Notes under the pieces: generated by a model | The model's database searches: none | Seen by the model: only the letters and a program-made list of their open reading frames with translations | What the model was told of the DNA's origin: nothing | In this document: positions 19,831 through 32,161 of the stretch, piece after piece | Layout: each line of letters begins with the position of its first letter | How positions within the stretch are numbered: the stretch's first letter is position 1 | Position numbers and translations under genes: made by a program | Assembly: GCF_002902565.1 (NCBI RefSeq) | Contig: NZ_PPRC01000052.1 | Coordinates: forward strand, 1-39,329 | Origin: Staphylococcus petrasii | GTDB taxonomy: Bacteria; Bacillota; Bacilli; Staphylococcales; Staphylococcaceae | Direction of reading: 5' to 3' | DNA length: 39,329 nt

Positions 19831-19842
19831 TGCAAGTGTAAA

Positions 19843-19879
19843 GAGGTTAGATTTTGTCCCAGGCGGGACGCAAAAAGTC
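19843..19879 (+). promoter_or_regulatory. CggR-type operator
   Basis: TGTC (19,855-19,858), 5 bp, CGGGAC (19,864-19,869), 6 bp, AGTC (19,876-19,879). This closely follows the B. subtilis CggR site (CGGGAC N6 TGTC N4 CGGGAC N6 TGTC); the first half is degenerate (GAGGTT). It lies just downstream of the -10 box, where a bound repressor would block transcription of its own operon. Confidence 0.75.
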
Positions 19880-19934
19880 AAACCAGTTTTTTATGCTATT
19901 GGTTACCTTTGATAAATAAAGGAGGAAGGTAGTA

Positions 19935-20951
19935 GTGAAAGACTTGATTAAAATTCAACAAAAGCTGATACCTGATTTAATAGATAAAATGTATCGACGC
20001 TTTTCTATCTTAACTACTATCTCAAATAATCAGCCAGTAGGTAGACGAAGTTTAAGTGAGCATATGGATATTACAGAGCGTGTTTTAAGATCTGAAACAG
20101 ATATGTTAAAAAAGCAAGATCTTATTCAAGTTAAATCAACAGGTATGGAGATTACAGACGAAGGCACTGAAGTCTTAAACCAACTCAATGATTACTTCAA
20201 TGTATATAGTGATGATAATCAACTCGCTTCACAAATTAAAACGACATACAACATCAAAGAAGTTCATGTCGTACCTGGAGATGCTGATAATCACGAGAAT
20301 GTAAAAGCTGAAATGGGCCGACAAGCTGGTCAGTTATTGGAAAGTATATTGTATGAAGATGCAATTGTATCAGTAACAGGCGGATCTACAATGGCTAATG
20401 TAAGTCGAGCGATGCACTTATTACCATTCAATGTGTTCTTTGTCCCAGCTCGAGGTGGTCTTGGTGAGAATGTTATTTATCAAGCCAACACAATTTCAGC
20501 AAGTATGGCTCAACAAACTGGTGGTTATTACACGACACTGTATGTACCTGATAATGTGAGTGAATCAACTTATAACACATTATTGATGGAACCTTCTGTC
20601 GTACATACATTAGATAAAATCAAGCAAGCAAATATAACAATTCACGGTATTGGTGATGCGCTGAAGATGGCGCATCGTAGACAATCGTCTGATGAGGTGA
20701 TTGAAAGCCTTCAACATCACCAAGCCGTTGCTGAAGCTTTCGGTTACTATTTTGACGCTCAAGGTAAGGTTGTTTATAAAGTTAAAACAATCGGTTTACA
20801 ACTTGAGGATTTAGAAACGAAAGAATTTATATTCGCTGTTGCTGGGGGTAAATCCAAAGGCGAAGCAATTAAAGCTTACCTAAGTATTGCTCCTAAAAAC
20901 ACAGTATTGATTACTGATGAAGCAGCAGCAAAAGTAATATTAAATAAGTAA
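19935..20951 (+). CDS. cggR: Central glycolytic genes regulator
   Basis: CggR (GapR), a SorC-family repressor of the lower-glycolysis operon that is released by fructose-1,6-bisphosphate. The 338 residues have an N-terminal winged helix-turn-helix (about 37-68, RRSLSEHMDITERVLRSETD) and a sugar-phosphate-binding C-terminal domain with VTGGSTMANV and FFVPARGG, related to sugar isomerase folds. It starts at GTG 19,935 with GGAGGAAGG at 19,921-19,929. It is the first gene of cggR-gapA-pgk-tpiA-gpmI and is probably autoregulated through the site at 19,843-19,879. Confidence 0.96.
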   Translation: MKDLIKIQQKLIPDLIDKMYRRFSILTTISNNQPVGRRSLSEHMDITERVLRSETDMLKKQDLIQVKSTGMEITDEGTEVLNQLNDYFNVYSDDNQLASQIKTTYNIKEVHVVPGDADNHENVKAEMGRQAGQLLESILYEDAIVSVTGGSTMANVSRAMHLLPFNVFFVPARGGLGENVIYQANTISASMAQQTGGYYTTLYVPDNVSESTYNTLLMEPSVVHTLDKIKQANITIHGIGDALKMAHRRQSSDEVIESLQHHQAVAEAFGYYFDAQGKVVYKVKTIGLQLEDLETKEFIFAVAGGKSKGEAIKAYLSIAPKNTVLITDEAAAKVILNK

Positions 20952-20952
20952 T

Positions 20953-22007
<1,055 letters not shown>

Positions 22008-22101
22008 TTTAGAAGCCTAGTTAAATGAAACTTGTGCTCAGTACAACTGTCTTTTTAACAATACACTTGTACAAATTATAGAAATAAGTTAGCTTATGAG
22101 T

Positions 22102-22137
22102 AAGCGGGGAGCACTAACGCTTCTCCGCTTATTTTTA
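22102..22137 (+). terminator. Terminator or attenuator between gapA and pgk
   Basis: AAGCGGGGAG pairs with CTTCTCCGCTT (two G-U pairs), followed by ATTTTTA. pgk has no obvious strong promoter of its own in the 33 bp that follow, so partial read-through is likely. Confidence 0.8.
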
Positions 22138-22170
22138 TATCAATAATTCCTATTAGAGGAGGAAATTATA

Positions 22171-23361
22171 ATGGCAAAAAAAATTGTTTCTGATTTAGAT
22201 TTAAAAGGAAAAGTTGTTCTTGAACGTGCTGATTTTAATGTACCTTTAAAAGACGGTAAAATCACTAACGATAACCGTATTGTTCAAGCATTACCTACAA
22301 TTAAGTACATCATTGAACAAGGTGGCAAATTAGTATTATTTTCTCACTTAGGAAAAGTAAAAGAAGAAAGTGATAAAGAAGGTTTAACTTTAAAACCTGT
22401 TGCAGATGCTTTATCTGAAAAATTAGGTAAAGAAGTCACTTTCGTACCTGAAACTCGTGGTGAAAAATTAGAATCTGCTATTAAAAATTTAAATGAAGGC
22501 GATGTATTATTAGTTGAAAATACTCGTTTCGAAGATTTAGATGGCAAAAAAGAATCTAAAAATGACCCTGAATTAGGTAAATATTGGGCTTCATTAGGTG
22601 ATGTATTTGTAAATGATGCATTCGGTACAGCTCACCGTGAACACGCATCAAACGTAGGTATTTCTACGCATTTAGAAACTGCTGCTGGATACTTAATGGA
22701 AAAAGAAATTAAATTTATTGGTGGCGTAGTTAATGACCCACATAAACCTGTAGTTGCTATTTTAGGTGGCGCTAAAGTTTCTGATAAAATCGGCGTAATT
22801 AAAAACTTAGTAAATATCGCTGATAAAATCCTTATCGGTGGCGGTATGGCGTATACTTTCTTAAAAGCTCAAGGTAAAGAAATCGGTTTATCTTTATTAG
22901 AAGAAGATAAAATTGATTTCGCTAAAGAGTTATTAGAAAATAACGGCGATCAAATCGTATTACCTGTAGATGCTAAAGTAGCTAAAGAATTCTCTAATGA
23001 CGCTAAGATTACTGAAGTATCAAGTGATGAAATTCCTGCAGACCAAGAAGCAATGGATATTGGTCCTAAAACAGTTGAATTATTCGCTAAAGAATTAGAA
23101 GGCGCTCACACAGTAGTATGGAATGGACCAATGGGTGTATTCGAATTCAGTAACTTCGCTCAAGGTACAATCGGCGTATGTAAAGCTATCGCTAACTTAA
23201 AAGACGCTACTACTATTATTGGTGGCGGTGACTCAGCTGCTGCTGCAATTTCATTAGGCTTTGAAGATGACTTTACTCACATCTCTACTGGTGGCGGTGC
23301 GTCATTAGAATACCTTGAAGGTAAAGAATTACCAGGTATTAAAGCAATTAATGATAAATAA
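22171..23361 (+). CDS. pgk: Phosphoglycerate kinase
   Basis: Transfers phosphate from 1,3-bisphosphoglycerate to ADP, the first ATP-yielding step of glycolysis. The 396 residues show the family motif ERADFNVPL near 19-27, [14 protein letters not shown], the hinge-region [11 protein letters not shown] and the C-terminal [10 protein letters not shown] and [20 protein letters not shown] precedes ATG 22,171. It follows gapA across a hairpin terminator and is separated from tpiA by a 106-bp gap that holds a large hairpin. Confidence 0.98.
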   Translation: MAKKIVSDLDLKGKVVLERADFNVPLKDGKITNDNRIVQALPTIKYIIEQGGKLVLFSHLGKVKEESDKEGLTLKPVADALSEKLGKEVTFVPETRGEKLESAIKNLNEGDVLLVENTRFEDLDGKKESKNDPELGKYWASLGDVFVNDAFGTAHREHASNVGISTHLETAAGYLMEKEIKFIGGVVNDPHKPVVAILGGAKVSDKIGVIKNLVNIADKILIGGGMAYTFLKAQGKEIGLSLLEEDKIDFAKELLENNGDQIVLPVDAKVAKEFSNDAKITEVSSDEIPADQEAMDIGPKTVELFAKELEGAHTVVWNGPMGVFEFSNFAQGTIGVCKAIANLKDATTIIGGGDSAAAAISLGFEDDFTHISTGGGASLEYLEGKELPGIKAINDK

Positions 23362-23369
23362 TTAAATCT

Positions 23370-23404
23370 TTGAAAATGAATTACGTTTTTGTATTCATTT
23401 TCAA
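23370..23404 (+). other. Large perfect hairpin between pgk and tpiA
   Basis: TTGAAAATGAAT (23,370-23,381) pairs perfectly with ATTCATTTTCAA (23,393-23,404) around an 11-nt loop. Neither strand has a T-tract after it, so it is not a classic terminator. An mRNA stability or processing element is a reasonable guess. Confidence 0.6.
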
Positions 23405-23464
23405 GGGAAAAAATATTATAGCTAAAATAAACATTCAAAAAACAATTAATATATAGGAGTGTAA

Positions 23465-24229
<765 letters not shown>

Positions 24230-24230
24230 T

Positions 24231-25748
24231 ATGGCTAAACAACCAACAGCATTAATCATTTTAGATGGTTTTGCTAACCGAGAAAGTGAGCATGGTAACG
24301 CTGTAAAACAAGCGCATAAACCTAACTTTGATCGCTATTACAGCAAATACCCAACAACTCAAATTGAAGCAAGTGGTTTAGACGTAGGTCTACCTGAAGG
24401 CCAAATGGGTAACTCTGAAGTTGGTCACATGAACATTGGTGCAGGACGTATTGTTTATCAAAGTTTAACTCGTATTAACAAATCTATTGAAGATGGCGAG
24501 TTTTATGAAAATGAAGTATTAAGCAAAGCTGCACAACATGTTAAAGACCATGATTCTGCATTACATGTGTTTGGTTTATTATCAGACGGCGGTGTGCACA
24601 GTCACTACAAACATTTATTTGCATTATTAGAACTTGCTAAACAAAAAGGTTTAGACAAAGTTTACGTACATGCATTCTTAGATGGTCGTGACGTAGATCA
24701 AAAATCAGCACTTAAATATATCGAAGAAACTGAAGCTAAATTCAAAGAATTAGGCTTAGGTCAATTCGCTTCAATCTCAGGTCGTTATTATGCAATGGAC
24801 CGTGACAAACGTTGGGACCGCGAAGAAAAAGCATACAACGCTATTCGTAATTTCGAAGGACCAACTTACGCTTCAGCTAAAGAAGGTGTGGAAGCAAACT
24901 ACGCTAATGATTTAACAGACGAATTTGTTGAACCATTTATCGTTGAAGGCCAAAATAATGGCGTAAATGAAGGAGATGCAGTTATCTTCTTTAACTTCCG
25001 TCCTGACAGAGCGGCACAATTATCAGAAGTATTTACTAATAAAGCATTTGATGGCTTTAAAGTAGAACAAGTGAAAGACTTATTCTATGCTACATTCACT
25101 AAATACAATGATAATGTGGATGCAGAAGTTGTCTTTGAAAAAGTGTACTTAACTAACACAATTGGTGAAGTTGCTCAAAATAACAACTTAACTCAATTAC
25201 GTATCGCAGAAACTGAAAAATATCCTCATGTTACTTACTTCATGAGTGGTGGACGTAATGAAGAGTTCGAAGGTGAACGTCGTCGTTTAATCGATTCACC
25301 AAAAGTAGCAACATATGACTTAAAACCAGAAATGAGTGCATATGAAGTTAAAGATGCATTACTTGAAGAGTTAGATAAAGGTGACTTAGATTTAATTATC
25401 TTAAACTTTGCTAACCCTGACATGGTTGGTCATAGTGGTATGTTAGAACCAACAATTAAAGCCATTGAAGCGGTAGACGAATGTTTAGGTGAAGTCGTTG
25501 ACAAAATCTTAGACATGGATGGCTATGCAATTATCACAGCTGACCATGGTAACTCTGACCAAGTGTTAACTGATGATGATCAACCAATGACTACTCATAC
25601 TACAAACCCAGTTCCAGTAATTGTAACTAAAGAAGGCGTTACATTACGTGAAACTGGTCGTCTAGGTGACTTAGCGCCAACATTACTTGACTTATTAAAT
25701 GTTGAGCAACCTTCAGACATGACTGGAGAGTCATTAATTAAACACTAA
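24231..25748 (+). CDS. gpmI: 2,3-bisphosphoglycerate-independent phosphoglycerate mutase
   Basis: Converts 3-phosphoglycerate to 2-phosphoglycerate using two Mn2+ ions and a phosphoserine intermediate. The 505 residues have ILDGF with the metal-ligand Asp12, the catalytic Ser62 in [12 protein letters not shown], and the C-terminal alkaline-phosphatase-type metal sites ([29 protein letters not shown]). The frame is open from a GTG at 24,219 inside tpiA, but the usual N terminus [14 protein letters not shown] and GAAGGTG at 24,215-24,221 set the start at 24,231. It is the last gene before a separate eno promoter. Confidence 0.97.
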   Translation: MAKQPTALIILDGFANRESEHGNAVKQAHKPNFDRYYSKYPTTQIEASGLDVGLPEGQMGNSEVGHMNIGAGRIVYQSLTRINKSIEDGEFYENEVLSKAAQHVKDHDSALHVFGLLSDGGVHSHYKHLFALLELAKQKGLDKVYVHAFLDGRDVDQKSALKYIEETEAKFKELGLGQFASISGRYYAMDRDKRWDREEKAYNAIRNFEGPTYASAKEGVEANYANDLTDEFVEPFIVEGQNNGVNEGDAVIFFNFRPDRAAQLSEVFTNKAFDGFKVEQVKDLFYATFTKYNDNVDAEVVFEKVYLTNTIGEVAQNNNLTQLRIAETEKYPHVTYFMSGGRNEEFEGERRRLIDSPKVATYDLKPEMSAYEVKDALLEELDKGDLDLIILNFANPDMVGHSGMLEPTIKAIEAVDECLGEVVDKILDMDGYAIITADHGNSDQVLTDDDQPMTTHTTNPVPVIVTKEGVTLRETGRLGDLAPTLLDLLNVEQPSDMTGESLIKH

Positions 25749-25749
25749 T

Positions 25750-25779
25750 CTCACTAATAATAGTGAATGAGGACTTTTT
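25750..25779 (+). terminator. Weak terminator after gpmI
   Basis: CTCACT and AGTGA(A)TGAG can form a short stem followed by GACTTTTTC. A stronger inverted repeat without a T-tract follows at 25,780-25,814. Confidence 0.45.
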
Positions 25780-25814
25780 CAATATAGGTAGTGAAGCACA
25801 ACATACCTATATTG
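25780..25814. repeat. 11-bp perfect inverted repeat between gpmI and eno
   Basis: CAATATAGGTA (25,780-25,790) and TACCTATATTG (25,804-25,814) surround a 13-bp loop. There is no T-run after it on either strand. Confidence 0.6.
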
Positions 25815-25863
25815 AGCTGTTCTTAAAATAGTACAAATATTTTATTAAATTTCAAAATCAAGC

Positions 25864-25869
25864 TATAAT
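25864..25869 (+). promoter_or_regulatory. Probable eno promoter (-10 box)
   Basis: TATAAT 35 bp before the eno ATG, with a weak -35 candidate TTTATT (25,841-25,846) at 17 bp. It suggests that eno can be transcribed apart from the cggR operon. Confidence 0.55.
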
Positions 25870-25889
25870 AATTATAGAATCTAAATTAA

Positions 25890-27209
<1,320 letters not shown>

Positions 27210-27266
27210 GATAACGCTGATTAAACTTCAGTTTTCAAAAGAATAGAGTTCACGCAAAATAATATC

Positions 27267-27302
27267 GCCTGTCACAGAGTTGAGACTGTGGCAGGCTTTT
27301 TT
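27267..27302 (+). terminator. Terminator after eno
   Basis: GCCTGTCACAG (27,267-27,277) pairs with CTGTGGCAGGC with one G-U wobble, then TTTTTT. Confidence 0.93.
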
Positions 27303-27444
27303 GGTTTTATTTTTTGGAAATGGAGGCCCTACACCCCACATAACCTCATTTTCAGAAACAGCAAACACCACACGATGAAGCTACCCATACCTCGCTTGAA
27401 ATGCGACAACCATGTGAACAAACTACCTCCACTACACACCAATA
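27303..27444. other. C-rich intergenic segment, no gene clearly supported
   Basis: Unlike the AT-rich spacers elsewhere, the plus strand here is rich in C (CTACACCCCAC, CTACCCATACCTCG, CTACCTCCACTACACACC) and poor in G. The minus strand has a 30-codon frame from TTG 27,421 to TAG at 27,329-27,331, preceded by GGAGG, which I do not call as a gene. Confidence 0.5.
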
Positions 27445-27473
27445 TTTAACTTACATAAGCAAACTGATATAAT
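27445..27473 (+). promoter_or_regulatory. Promoter of the membrane protein gene at 27,505
   Basis: TTTAAC (27,445-27,450), a 17-bp spacer and TATAAT (27,468-27,473) preceded by TGA, an extended -10. Confidence 0.75.
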
Positions 27474-27504
27474 AGGCGTGTATTGAAAAGAAGGAGAGTC
27501 AAAC

Positions 27505-27975
27505 ATGGAGAATCAATCCCCACAGTCTAGCAAACGAGAACGCAATGCGGGTAAATTAATCGGCTATAGTTCTTTAATATTTAGTATATTGTTAATTATT
27601 CATAACTTTGTAGCACTAGATACACAAACGGCTAAGGAGCTATTAACGCAAGCAGGGCAAAAGGTGAATGACAGCACTGTCGCAAACATCTTAAATAGCT
27701 TTAGATACACAGGAATTATGTATATCTTAGCGTATTTAGCAGGTGTGATTGCGTTATGGAATCGTCATAAATATTTATGGTGGTTTATGTTTGCGGTATA
27801 TGTGTCTAACGTATTATTTACATTGGTCAACTTAGCAATGGTTATTAACGCAATTATCGCTATTAAATCAGCATTATTTATTGTGCCTATATTAATTGTC
27901 ATCATAGGATCAATTGTTTTAGCGATATATATGTTAGTCGTTTCAATCATGCGTAAGAGCACGTTCAATCGTTAG
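27505..27975 (+). CDS. Four-helix membrane protein, unknown function
   Basis: A 156-residue integral membrane protein with about four transmembrane segments (roughly 17-38, 69-88, 92-115 and 121-147), a polar N terminus (MENQSPQSSKRERNAGK) and a basic C terminus. A periplasm-side loop between the first two helices contains AKELLTQAGQKVNDSTV. GGAGAG precedes ATG 27,505. No enzymatic or transport motif is visible and I do not recognise the family. It sits between eno and secG, with its own extended -10 promoter. Confidence 0.8.
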   Translation: MENQSPQSSKRERNAGKLIGYSSLIFSILLIIHNFVALDTQTAKELLTQAGQKVNDSTVANILNSFRYTGIMYILAYLAGVIALWNRHKYLWWFMFAVYVSNVLFTLVNLAMVINAIIAIKSALFIVPILIVIIGSIVLAIYMLVVSIMRKSTFNR

Positions 27976-27978
27976 ACA

Positions 27979-28008
27979 TTGATAAGCAAGTATTGAGTAT
28001 GATATAAT
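27979..28008 (+). promoter_or_regulatory. secG promoter
   Basis: TTGATA (27,979-27,984), an 18-bp spacer and TATAAT (28,003-28,008) preceded by TGA, an extended -10. Confidence 0.75.
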
Positions 28009-28042
28009 TCTGAACGTATATAATGAACGGAGGACAATTTTC

Positions 28043-28276
28043 ATGCATACACTTTTTATAGTACTATTAATAATCGATTGTATTGCATTAATCACTGTTG
28101 TATTACTCCAAGAAGGTAAAAGTAATGGACTTTCAGGTGCTATTAGTGGTGGCGCAGAACAGTTATTTGGTAAACAAAAACAACGTGGCGTCGATTTATT
28201 CTTGCATAGATTAACAATTATTTTAGCAGTCATTTTCTTCTTATTAATGATTGGCATAAGCTATTTTGGTTTATAA
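28043..28276 (+). CDS. secG: Preprotein translocase subunit SecG
   Basis: The small non-essential subunit of the SecYEG protein-export channel. The 77 residues have two transmembrane helices (about 2-21 and 51-73) joined by the conserved loop [30 protein letters not shown] precedes ATG 28,043. A clear terminator follows, so it is monocistronic or the 3' end of a short unit. The linkage to rnr-smpB-ssrA is standard in Firmicutes. Confidence 0.96.
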   Translation: MHTLFIVLLIIDCIALITVVLLQEGKSNGLSGAISGGAEQLFGKQKQRGVDLFLHRLTIILAVIFFLLMIGISYFGL

Positions 28277-28277
28277 G

Positions 28278-28307
28278 GTCCGACGATATAAATGTCGGGC
28301 TTTTTTA
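28278..28307 (+). terminator. Terminator after secG
   Basis: TCCGAC (28,279-28,284) and GTCGGG (28,294-28,299) around a 9-nt loop, then CTTTTTTA. Confidence 0.88.
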
Positions 28308-28370
28308 TTTATAATTAAGTAGTAATAACCTCTTATAAACAAAGTAATGGTTTAAAGACCGTACAACATG

Positions 28371-28376
28371 TATAAT
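28371..28376 (+). promoter_or_regulatory. Probable est-rnr-smpB promoter (-10 box)
   Basis: TATAAT preceded directly by TG, with TGGTTT 17 bp upstream as a poor -35. It would leave a leader of about 125 nt before est, in which I find no known riboswitch. Confidence 0.4.
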
Positions 28377-28504
28377 TTCAGTGGAATACGGGAATATTAT
28401 ATATTGTTTATAAAGGTAATTGTCTTTAAAGGAAGTAAGAAGACATAACTACAGGGAGTACTTATTAAAGTAACACAGATAACAAGATGGAGAGGGATTA
28501 TTCA

Positions 28505-29245
28505 ATGCAAATTAAGTTACCACAACCGTTCTTTTTTGAAGAAGGGAAACGTGCTGTCTTACTATTACATGGGTTCACAGGTAATTCATCAGATGTAAGA
28601 CAATTAGGGCGTTTCTTACAGAAAAAAGGGTATACATCATACGCCCCACAATATGAAGGACATGCAGCACCACCAGAAGAAATTTTAAAATCTAGTCCTC
28701 ATGTATGGTTTAAAGATGTACTTGATGGTTACGACTATCTAGTAGATCAAGGGTATGAAGAAATTGCAGTGGCAGGTTTATCATTAGGTGGTGTATTTGC
28801 ATTAAAATTAAGCTTAAATCGACCTGTTAAGGGCATTATAACTATGTGTGCTCCTGCAGAAGTTAAAACAGAAGGTTCTATTTATGAAGGCTTCTTAGAG
28901 TATGCACGTAATTTCAAAAAATATGAAGGTAAGGATCAAGCGACGATTGATAAAGAAATGGAAGATTTCCATCCTACTGAAACATTAAAAGAATTAAGTG
29001 AAACACTAGGTAATGTTAGAAATGAAATCGATGAAGTTTTAGATCCTATCTTAGTCGTTCAAGCTGAAAAGGACCAAATGATTGATCCTCAATCAGCTAA
29101 TTATATATATGATAATGTGGACTCAGATGATAAACACATTAAATGGTATGCAAATTCAGGACATGTCATCACAATCGACAAAGAGAAAGAACAAGTATTC
29201 GAAGATGTTTATGAGTTCTTAGAATCGTTAGATTGGTCTGAATAA
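28505..29245 (+). CDS. est: Carboxylesterase
   Basis: A 246-residue alpha/beta-hydrolase of the Gram-positive carboxylesterase Est type, which hydrolyses short- to medium-chain esters. The oxyanion region is LLHGFTG (21-26), the nucleophile is Ser93 in GLSLGG, and the acid and base lie in AEKDQMIDP and GHVITIDKE. An in-frame ATG exists at 28,487, but GGAGAGGG just before ATG 28,505 and the usual N terminus MQIKLPQPFFFEEGKR fix the start. It precedes rnr by 42 bp, as in other staphylococci. Confidence 0.95.
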   Translation: MQIKLPQPFFFEEGKRAVLLLHGFTGNSSDVRQLGRFLQKKGYTSYAPQYEGHAAPPEEILKSSPHVWFKDVLDGYDYLVDQGYEEIAVAGLSLGGVFALKLSLNRPVKGIITMCAPAEVKTEGSIYEGFLEYARNFKKYEGKDQATIDKEMEDFHPTETLKELSETLGNVRNEIDEVLDPILVVQAEKDQMIDPQSANYIYDNVDSDDKHIKWYANSGHVITIDKEKEQVFEDVYEFLESLDWSE

Positions 29246-29287
29246 TAAAATAAATAATAAGAAATGAAAGAAGAAAGGAGGGGCATG

Positions 29288-31666
29288 ATGAATTTAAAGC
29301 AATCCATTGAAGAAATCGTAAAACAACCAGATTATGAACCTATGTCGGTGTCTGATTTTCAAGATGCTTTAGGTCTTAATAGTGCCGACTCATTTAGAGA
29401 TTTAATAAAGGTGCTAGTAGAACTCGAACAGGCAGGTTTAGTAGAAAGAACTAAAACAGATAGATATCAACGTAAGCAATCTAAAAAAGCGACAAGTTCT
29501 AAATTAATTAAAGGAACATTAAGTCAAAATAAAAAAGGATTTGCTTTCCTACGTCCAGAAGATGAGGATATGGAAGATATTTTTATTTCGCCAACAAAAA
29601 TTAATCGTGCATTAGATGGTGATACGGTTATTGTTGAAATTCAAAAATCTAAAGGTGAACACAAAGGTAAAATTGAAGGGGAAGTTAAATCCATTGAAAA
29701 ACACTCAGTCACACAAGTAGTAGGTACTTATAGTGAGGCTAAACACTTTGGATTTGTTATTCCTGATGATAAGCGTATTATGCAAGACATTTTCATTCCG
29801 AAAGGTCAAAGCTTAGGGGCTGTAGATGGCCATAAAGTACTGGTCCAAATTACTAAGTATGCAGATGGTACGGATAATCCAGAAGGACACGTATCTGCAA
29901 TCTTAGGCCATAAAAATGATCCAGGTGTAGATATATTATCTATTATCTATCAACATGGTATTGAAATTGAATTTCCTGATAATGTCTTGAAAGAAGCGGA
30001 ATCTGTACCGGAGGAAATCAAGCCTGAGGAAATTAAAGGACGTACTGATTTACGTGATGAATTAACGATTACAATTGATGGCGCAGATGCGAAAGACTTG
30101 GATGATGCCATCAGTGTGAAAAAATTATCGAATGGTCATACTGAATTAACGGTAAGTATCGCCGATGTAAGTTATTACGTTAAAGAAGATTCAGCTTTAG
30201 ATAAAGAAGCGTATGATAGAGCGACAAGTGTTTATTTAGTAGACCGTGTTATTCCAATGATTCCACACCGTTTAAGTAATGGTATCTGTTCATTAAATCC
30301 AGAAGTAGACCGTTTAACATTAAGCTGTCGTATGGAAATTAATGAACGCGGTGAAGTGGTAAACCACGAAATCTTCGATAGTGTGATTCATTCTAATTAT
30401 AGAATGACATACGATGCGGTTAACCAAATTATCACTGATAAAAATCCAGAAGTTCGTAAGCAATATCAAGAAATTACGTCTATGCTTGATTTAGCTCAAG
30501 AATTATCAAATCGTCTAATTCAAATGCGTAAACGTCGTGGTGAAATTGACTTCGATATCAGTGAAGCTAAAGTGTTAGTGAATAATGAAGGCTTACCAAC
30601 TGATGTTGTATTACGTGAACGCGGTGAAGGTGAACGTCTAATCGAGTCATTCATGTTAGCTGCCAACGAAACAGTAGCAGAGCACTTTAATAAATTAGAG
30701 GTACCATTCATCTATCGTGTGCACGAACAACCGAAATCAGATCGCTTACGTCAATTCTTCGACTTCATTACAAACTTTGGCATTATGGTCAAAGGTACTG
30801 GAGAAGATATTCATCCTTCAACATTACAATCTATTCAAGAAGAGGTTGAAGGCCGTTCAGAACAAATGGTTATCTCTACAATGATGCTACGTTCAATGCA
30901 ACAAGCACATTATGATGATACTAACTTAGGTCACTTTGGTTTATCAGCAGAGTATTATACGCACTTTACGTCTCCAATCAGACGTTATCCTGACTTAACA
31001 GTGCATCGCTTAATTCGAAAATATCTCATTGATAAATCAATGGATAATAAAGAATTGCACAAATGGGAAGATAAATTGCCTGAATTAGCAGAGCATACGT
31101 CACAACGTGAACGTCGTGCTATCGAAGCAGAACGTGATACAGATGAATTGAAAAAAGCTGAATATATGATTCAACATATTGGCGATGAATTTGAAGGTAT
31201 CGTAAGTTCTGTAGCAAACTTCGGTATGTTTATCGAATTACCTAACACAATTGAAGGTATGGTTCATATCTCTAATATGACAGATGATTACTATAACTTT
31301 GATGAGCGTCAAATGGCTTTAATTGGTGAACGCCAAGCTAAAGTATTCCGTATTGGTGATGAAGTTAAGGTTAAAGTAACACACGTTGATGTTGATGAAC
31401 GTATGATCGACTTCCAAATTGTAGGTATGCCTTTACCTAAAAATGATAGAAGCCAACGTCCAGCAAGAGGTAAAACAATCCAAGCTAAAACACGTGGCAA
31501 ATCTTTAGATAAATCTAAAGACGATAGTAATAAAGGTAAAAAGAAAAAACGTAAACAACGTAAAGGTAAAAACCAACGTAACCGTGATAAACAAGGCAAA
31601 ACCAATCATAAACCATTTTATAAAGATAAAAGTGTGAAGAAAAAATCACGCCGTAAGAAAAAATAA
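29288..31666 (+). CDS. rnr: Ribonuclease R
   Basis: A 3'-5' exoribonuclease that degrades structured RNA and helps decay non-stop mRNA during tmRNA rescue. The 792 residues show, in order, an N-terminal winged-helix region, two cold-shock-type domains (about 65-215), the RNB catalytic domain with the metal-binding Asp cluster in TIDGADAKDLDDA (near 270-282), an S1 domain (IGDEFEGIVSSVANFGMFIEL, near 625-645) and a very Lys/Arg-rich tail. AAAGGAGG at 29,274-29,281 favours ATG 29,288 over the upstream in-frame ATG at 29,264. It is followed by smpB after 24 bp. Confidence 0.97.
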   Translation: MNLKQSIEEIVKQPDYEPMSVSDFQDALGLNSADSFRDLIKVLVELEQAGLVERTKTDRYQRKQSKKATSSKLIKGTLSQNKKGFAFLRPEDEDMEDIFISPTKINRALDGDTVIVEIQKSKGEHKGKIEGEVKSIEKHSVTQVVGTYSEAKHFGFVIPDDKRIMQDIFIPKGQSLGAVDGHKVLVQITKYADGTDNPEGHVSAILGHKNDPGVDILSIIYQHGIEIEFPDNVLKEAESVPEEIKPEEIKGRTDLRDELTITIDGADAKDLDDAISVKKLSNGHTELTVSIADVSYYVKEDSALDKEAYDRATSVYLVDRVIPMIPHRLSNGICSLNPEVDRLTLSCRMEINERGEVVNHEIFDSVIHSNYRMTYDAVNQIITDKNPEVRKQYQEITSMLDLAQELSNRLIQMRKRRGEIDFDISEAKVLVNNEGLPTDVVLRERGEGERLIESFMLAANETVAEHFNKLEVPFIYRVHEQPKSDRLRQFFDFITNFGIMVKGTGEDIHPSTLQSIQEEVEGRSEQMVISTMMLRSMQQAHYDDTNLGHFGLSAEYYTHFTSPIRRYPDLTVHRLIRKYLIDKSMDNKELHKWEDKLPELAEHTSQRERRAIEAERDTDELKKAEYMIQHIGDEFEGIVSSVANFGMFIELPNTIEGMVHISNMTDDYYNFDERQMALIGERQAKVFRIGDEVKVKVTHVDVDERMIDFQIVGMPLPKNDRSQRPARGKTIQAKTRGKSLDKSKDDSNKGKKKKRKQRKGKNQRNRDKQGKTNHKPFYKDKSVKKKSRRKKK

Positions 31667-31690
31667 TCAGCAAAGAGGTGACAAGTAGTT

Positions 31691-32161
31691 ATGGCTAAGA
31701 AGAAAAAGAAATCACCAGGCACATTGGCTGAGAACCGTAAAGCAAGACATGATTACAACATTGAAGATACGATTGAAGCGGGTATTGAGTTGAAAGGTAC
31801 CGAAATCAAATCTATTCGTCGTGGTAGTGCCAATTTGAAAGATAGTTACGCTCAAGTTAAACGTGGCGAAATGTTCGTGAATAACATGCATATTGCGCCA
31901 TATGAAGAGGGTAACCGTTTCAATCATGACCCTTTGCGTTCTAGAAAATTATTACTTCACAAACGTGAGATTATTAAACTAGGTGAGCGCACTAGAGAAA
32001 TAGGTTATTCAATCATTCCATTGAAGCTATATTTAAAACATGGTCAATGTAAAGTGTTGTTAGGAGTAGCACGCGGTAAAAAACTTCACGATAAACGTCA
32101 AGCTTTAAAAGACAAAGCGATGAAACGTGATGTTGATCGTGCAATTAAAGCCCGTTATTAA
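31691..32161 (+). CDS. smpB: SsrA-binding protein
   Basis: SmpB binds tmRNA and brings it to stalled ribosomes, where it mimics the codon-anticodon contact. The 156 residues hold the conserved [24 protein letters not shown] region (about 32-56), GKKLHDKR near 132-139 and the basic tail [22 protein letters not shown] precedes ATG 31,691. It lies 110 bp before its RNA partner. The last codons of smpB form the left arm of a hairpin that may act as terminator. Confidence 0.97.
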   Translation: MAKKKKKSPGTLAENRKARHDYNIEDTIEAGIELKGTEIKSIRRGSANLKDSYAQVKRGEMFVNNMHIAPYEEGNRFNHDPLRSRKLLLHKREIIKLGERTREIGYSIIPLKLYLKHGQCKVLLGVARGKKLHDKRQALKDKAMKRDVDRAIKARY

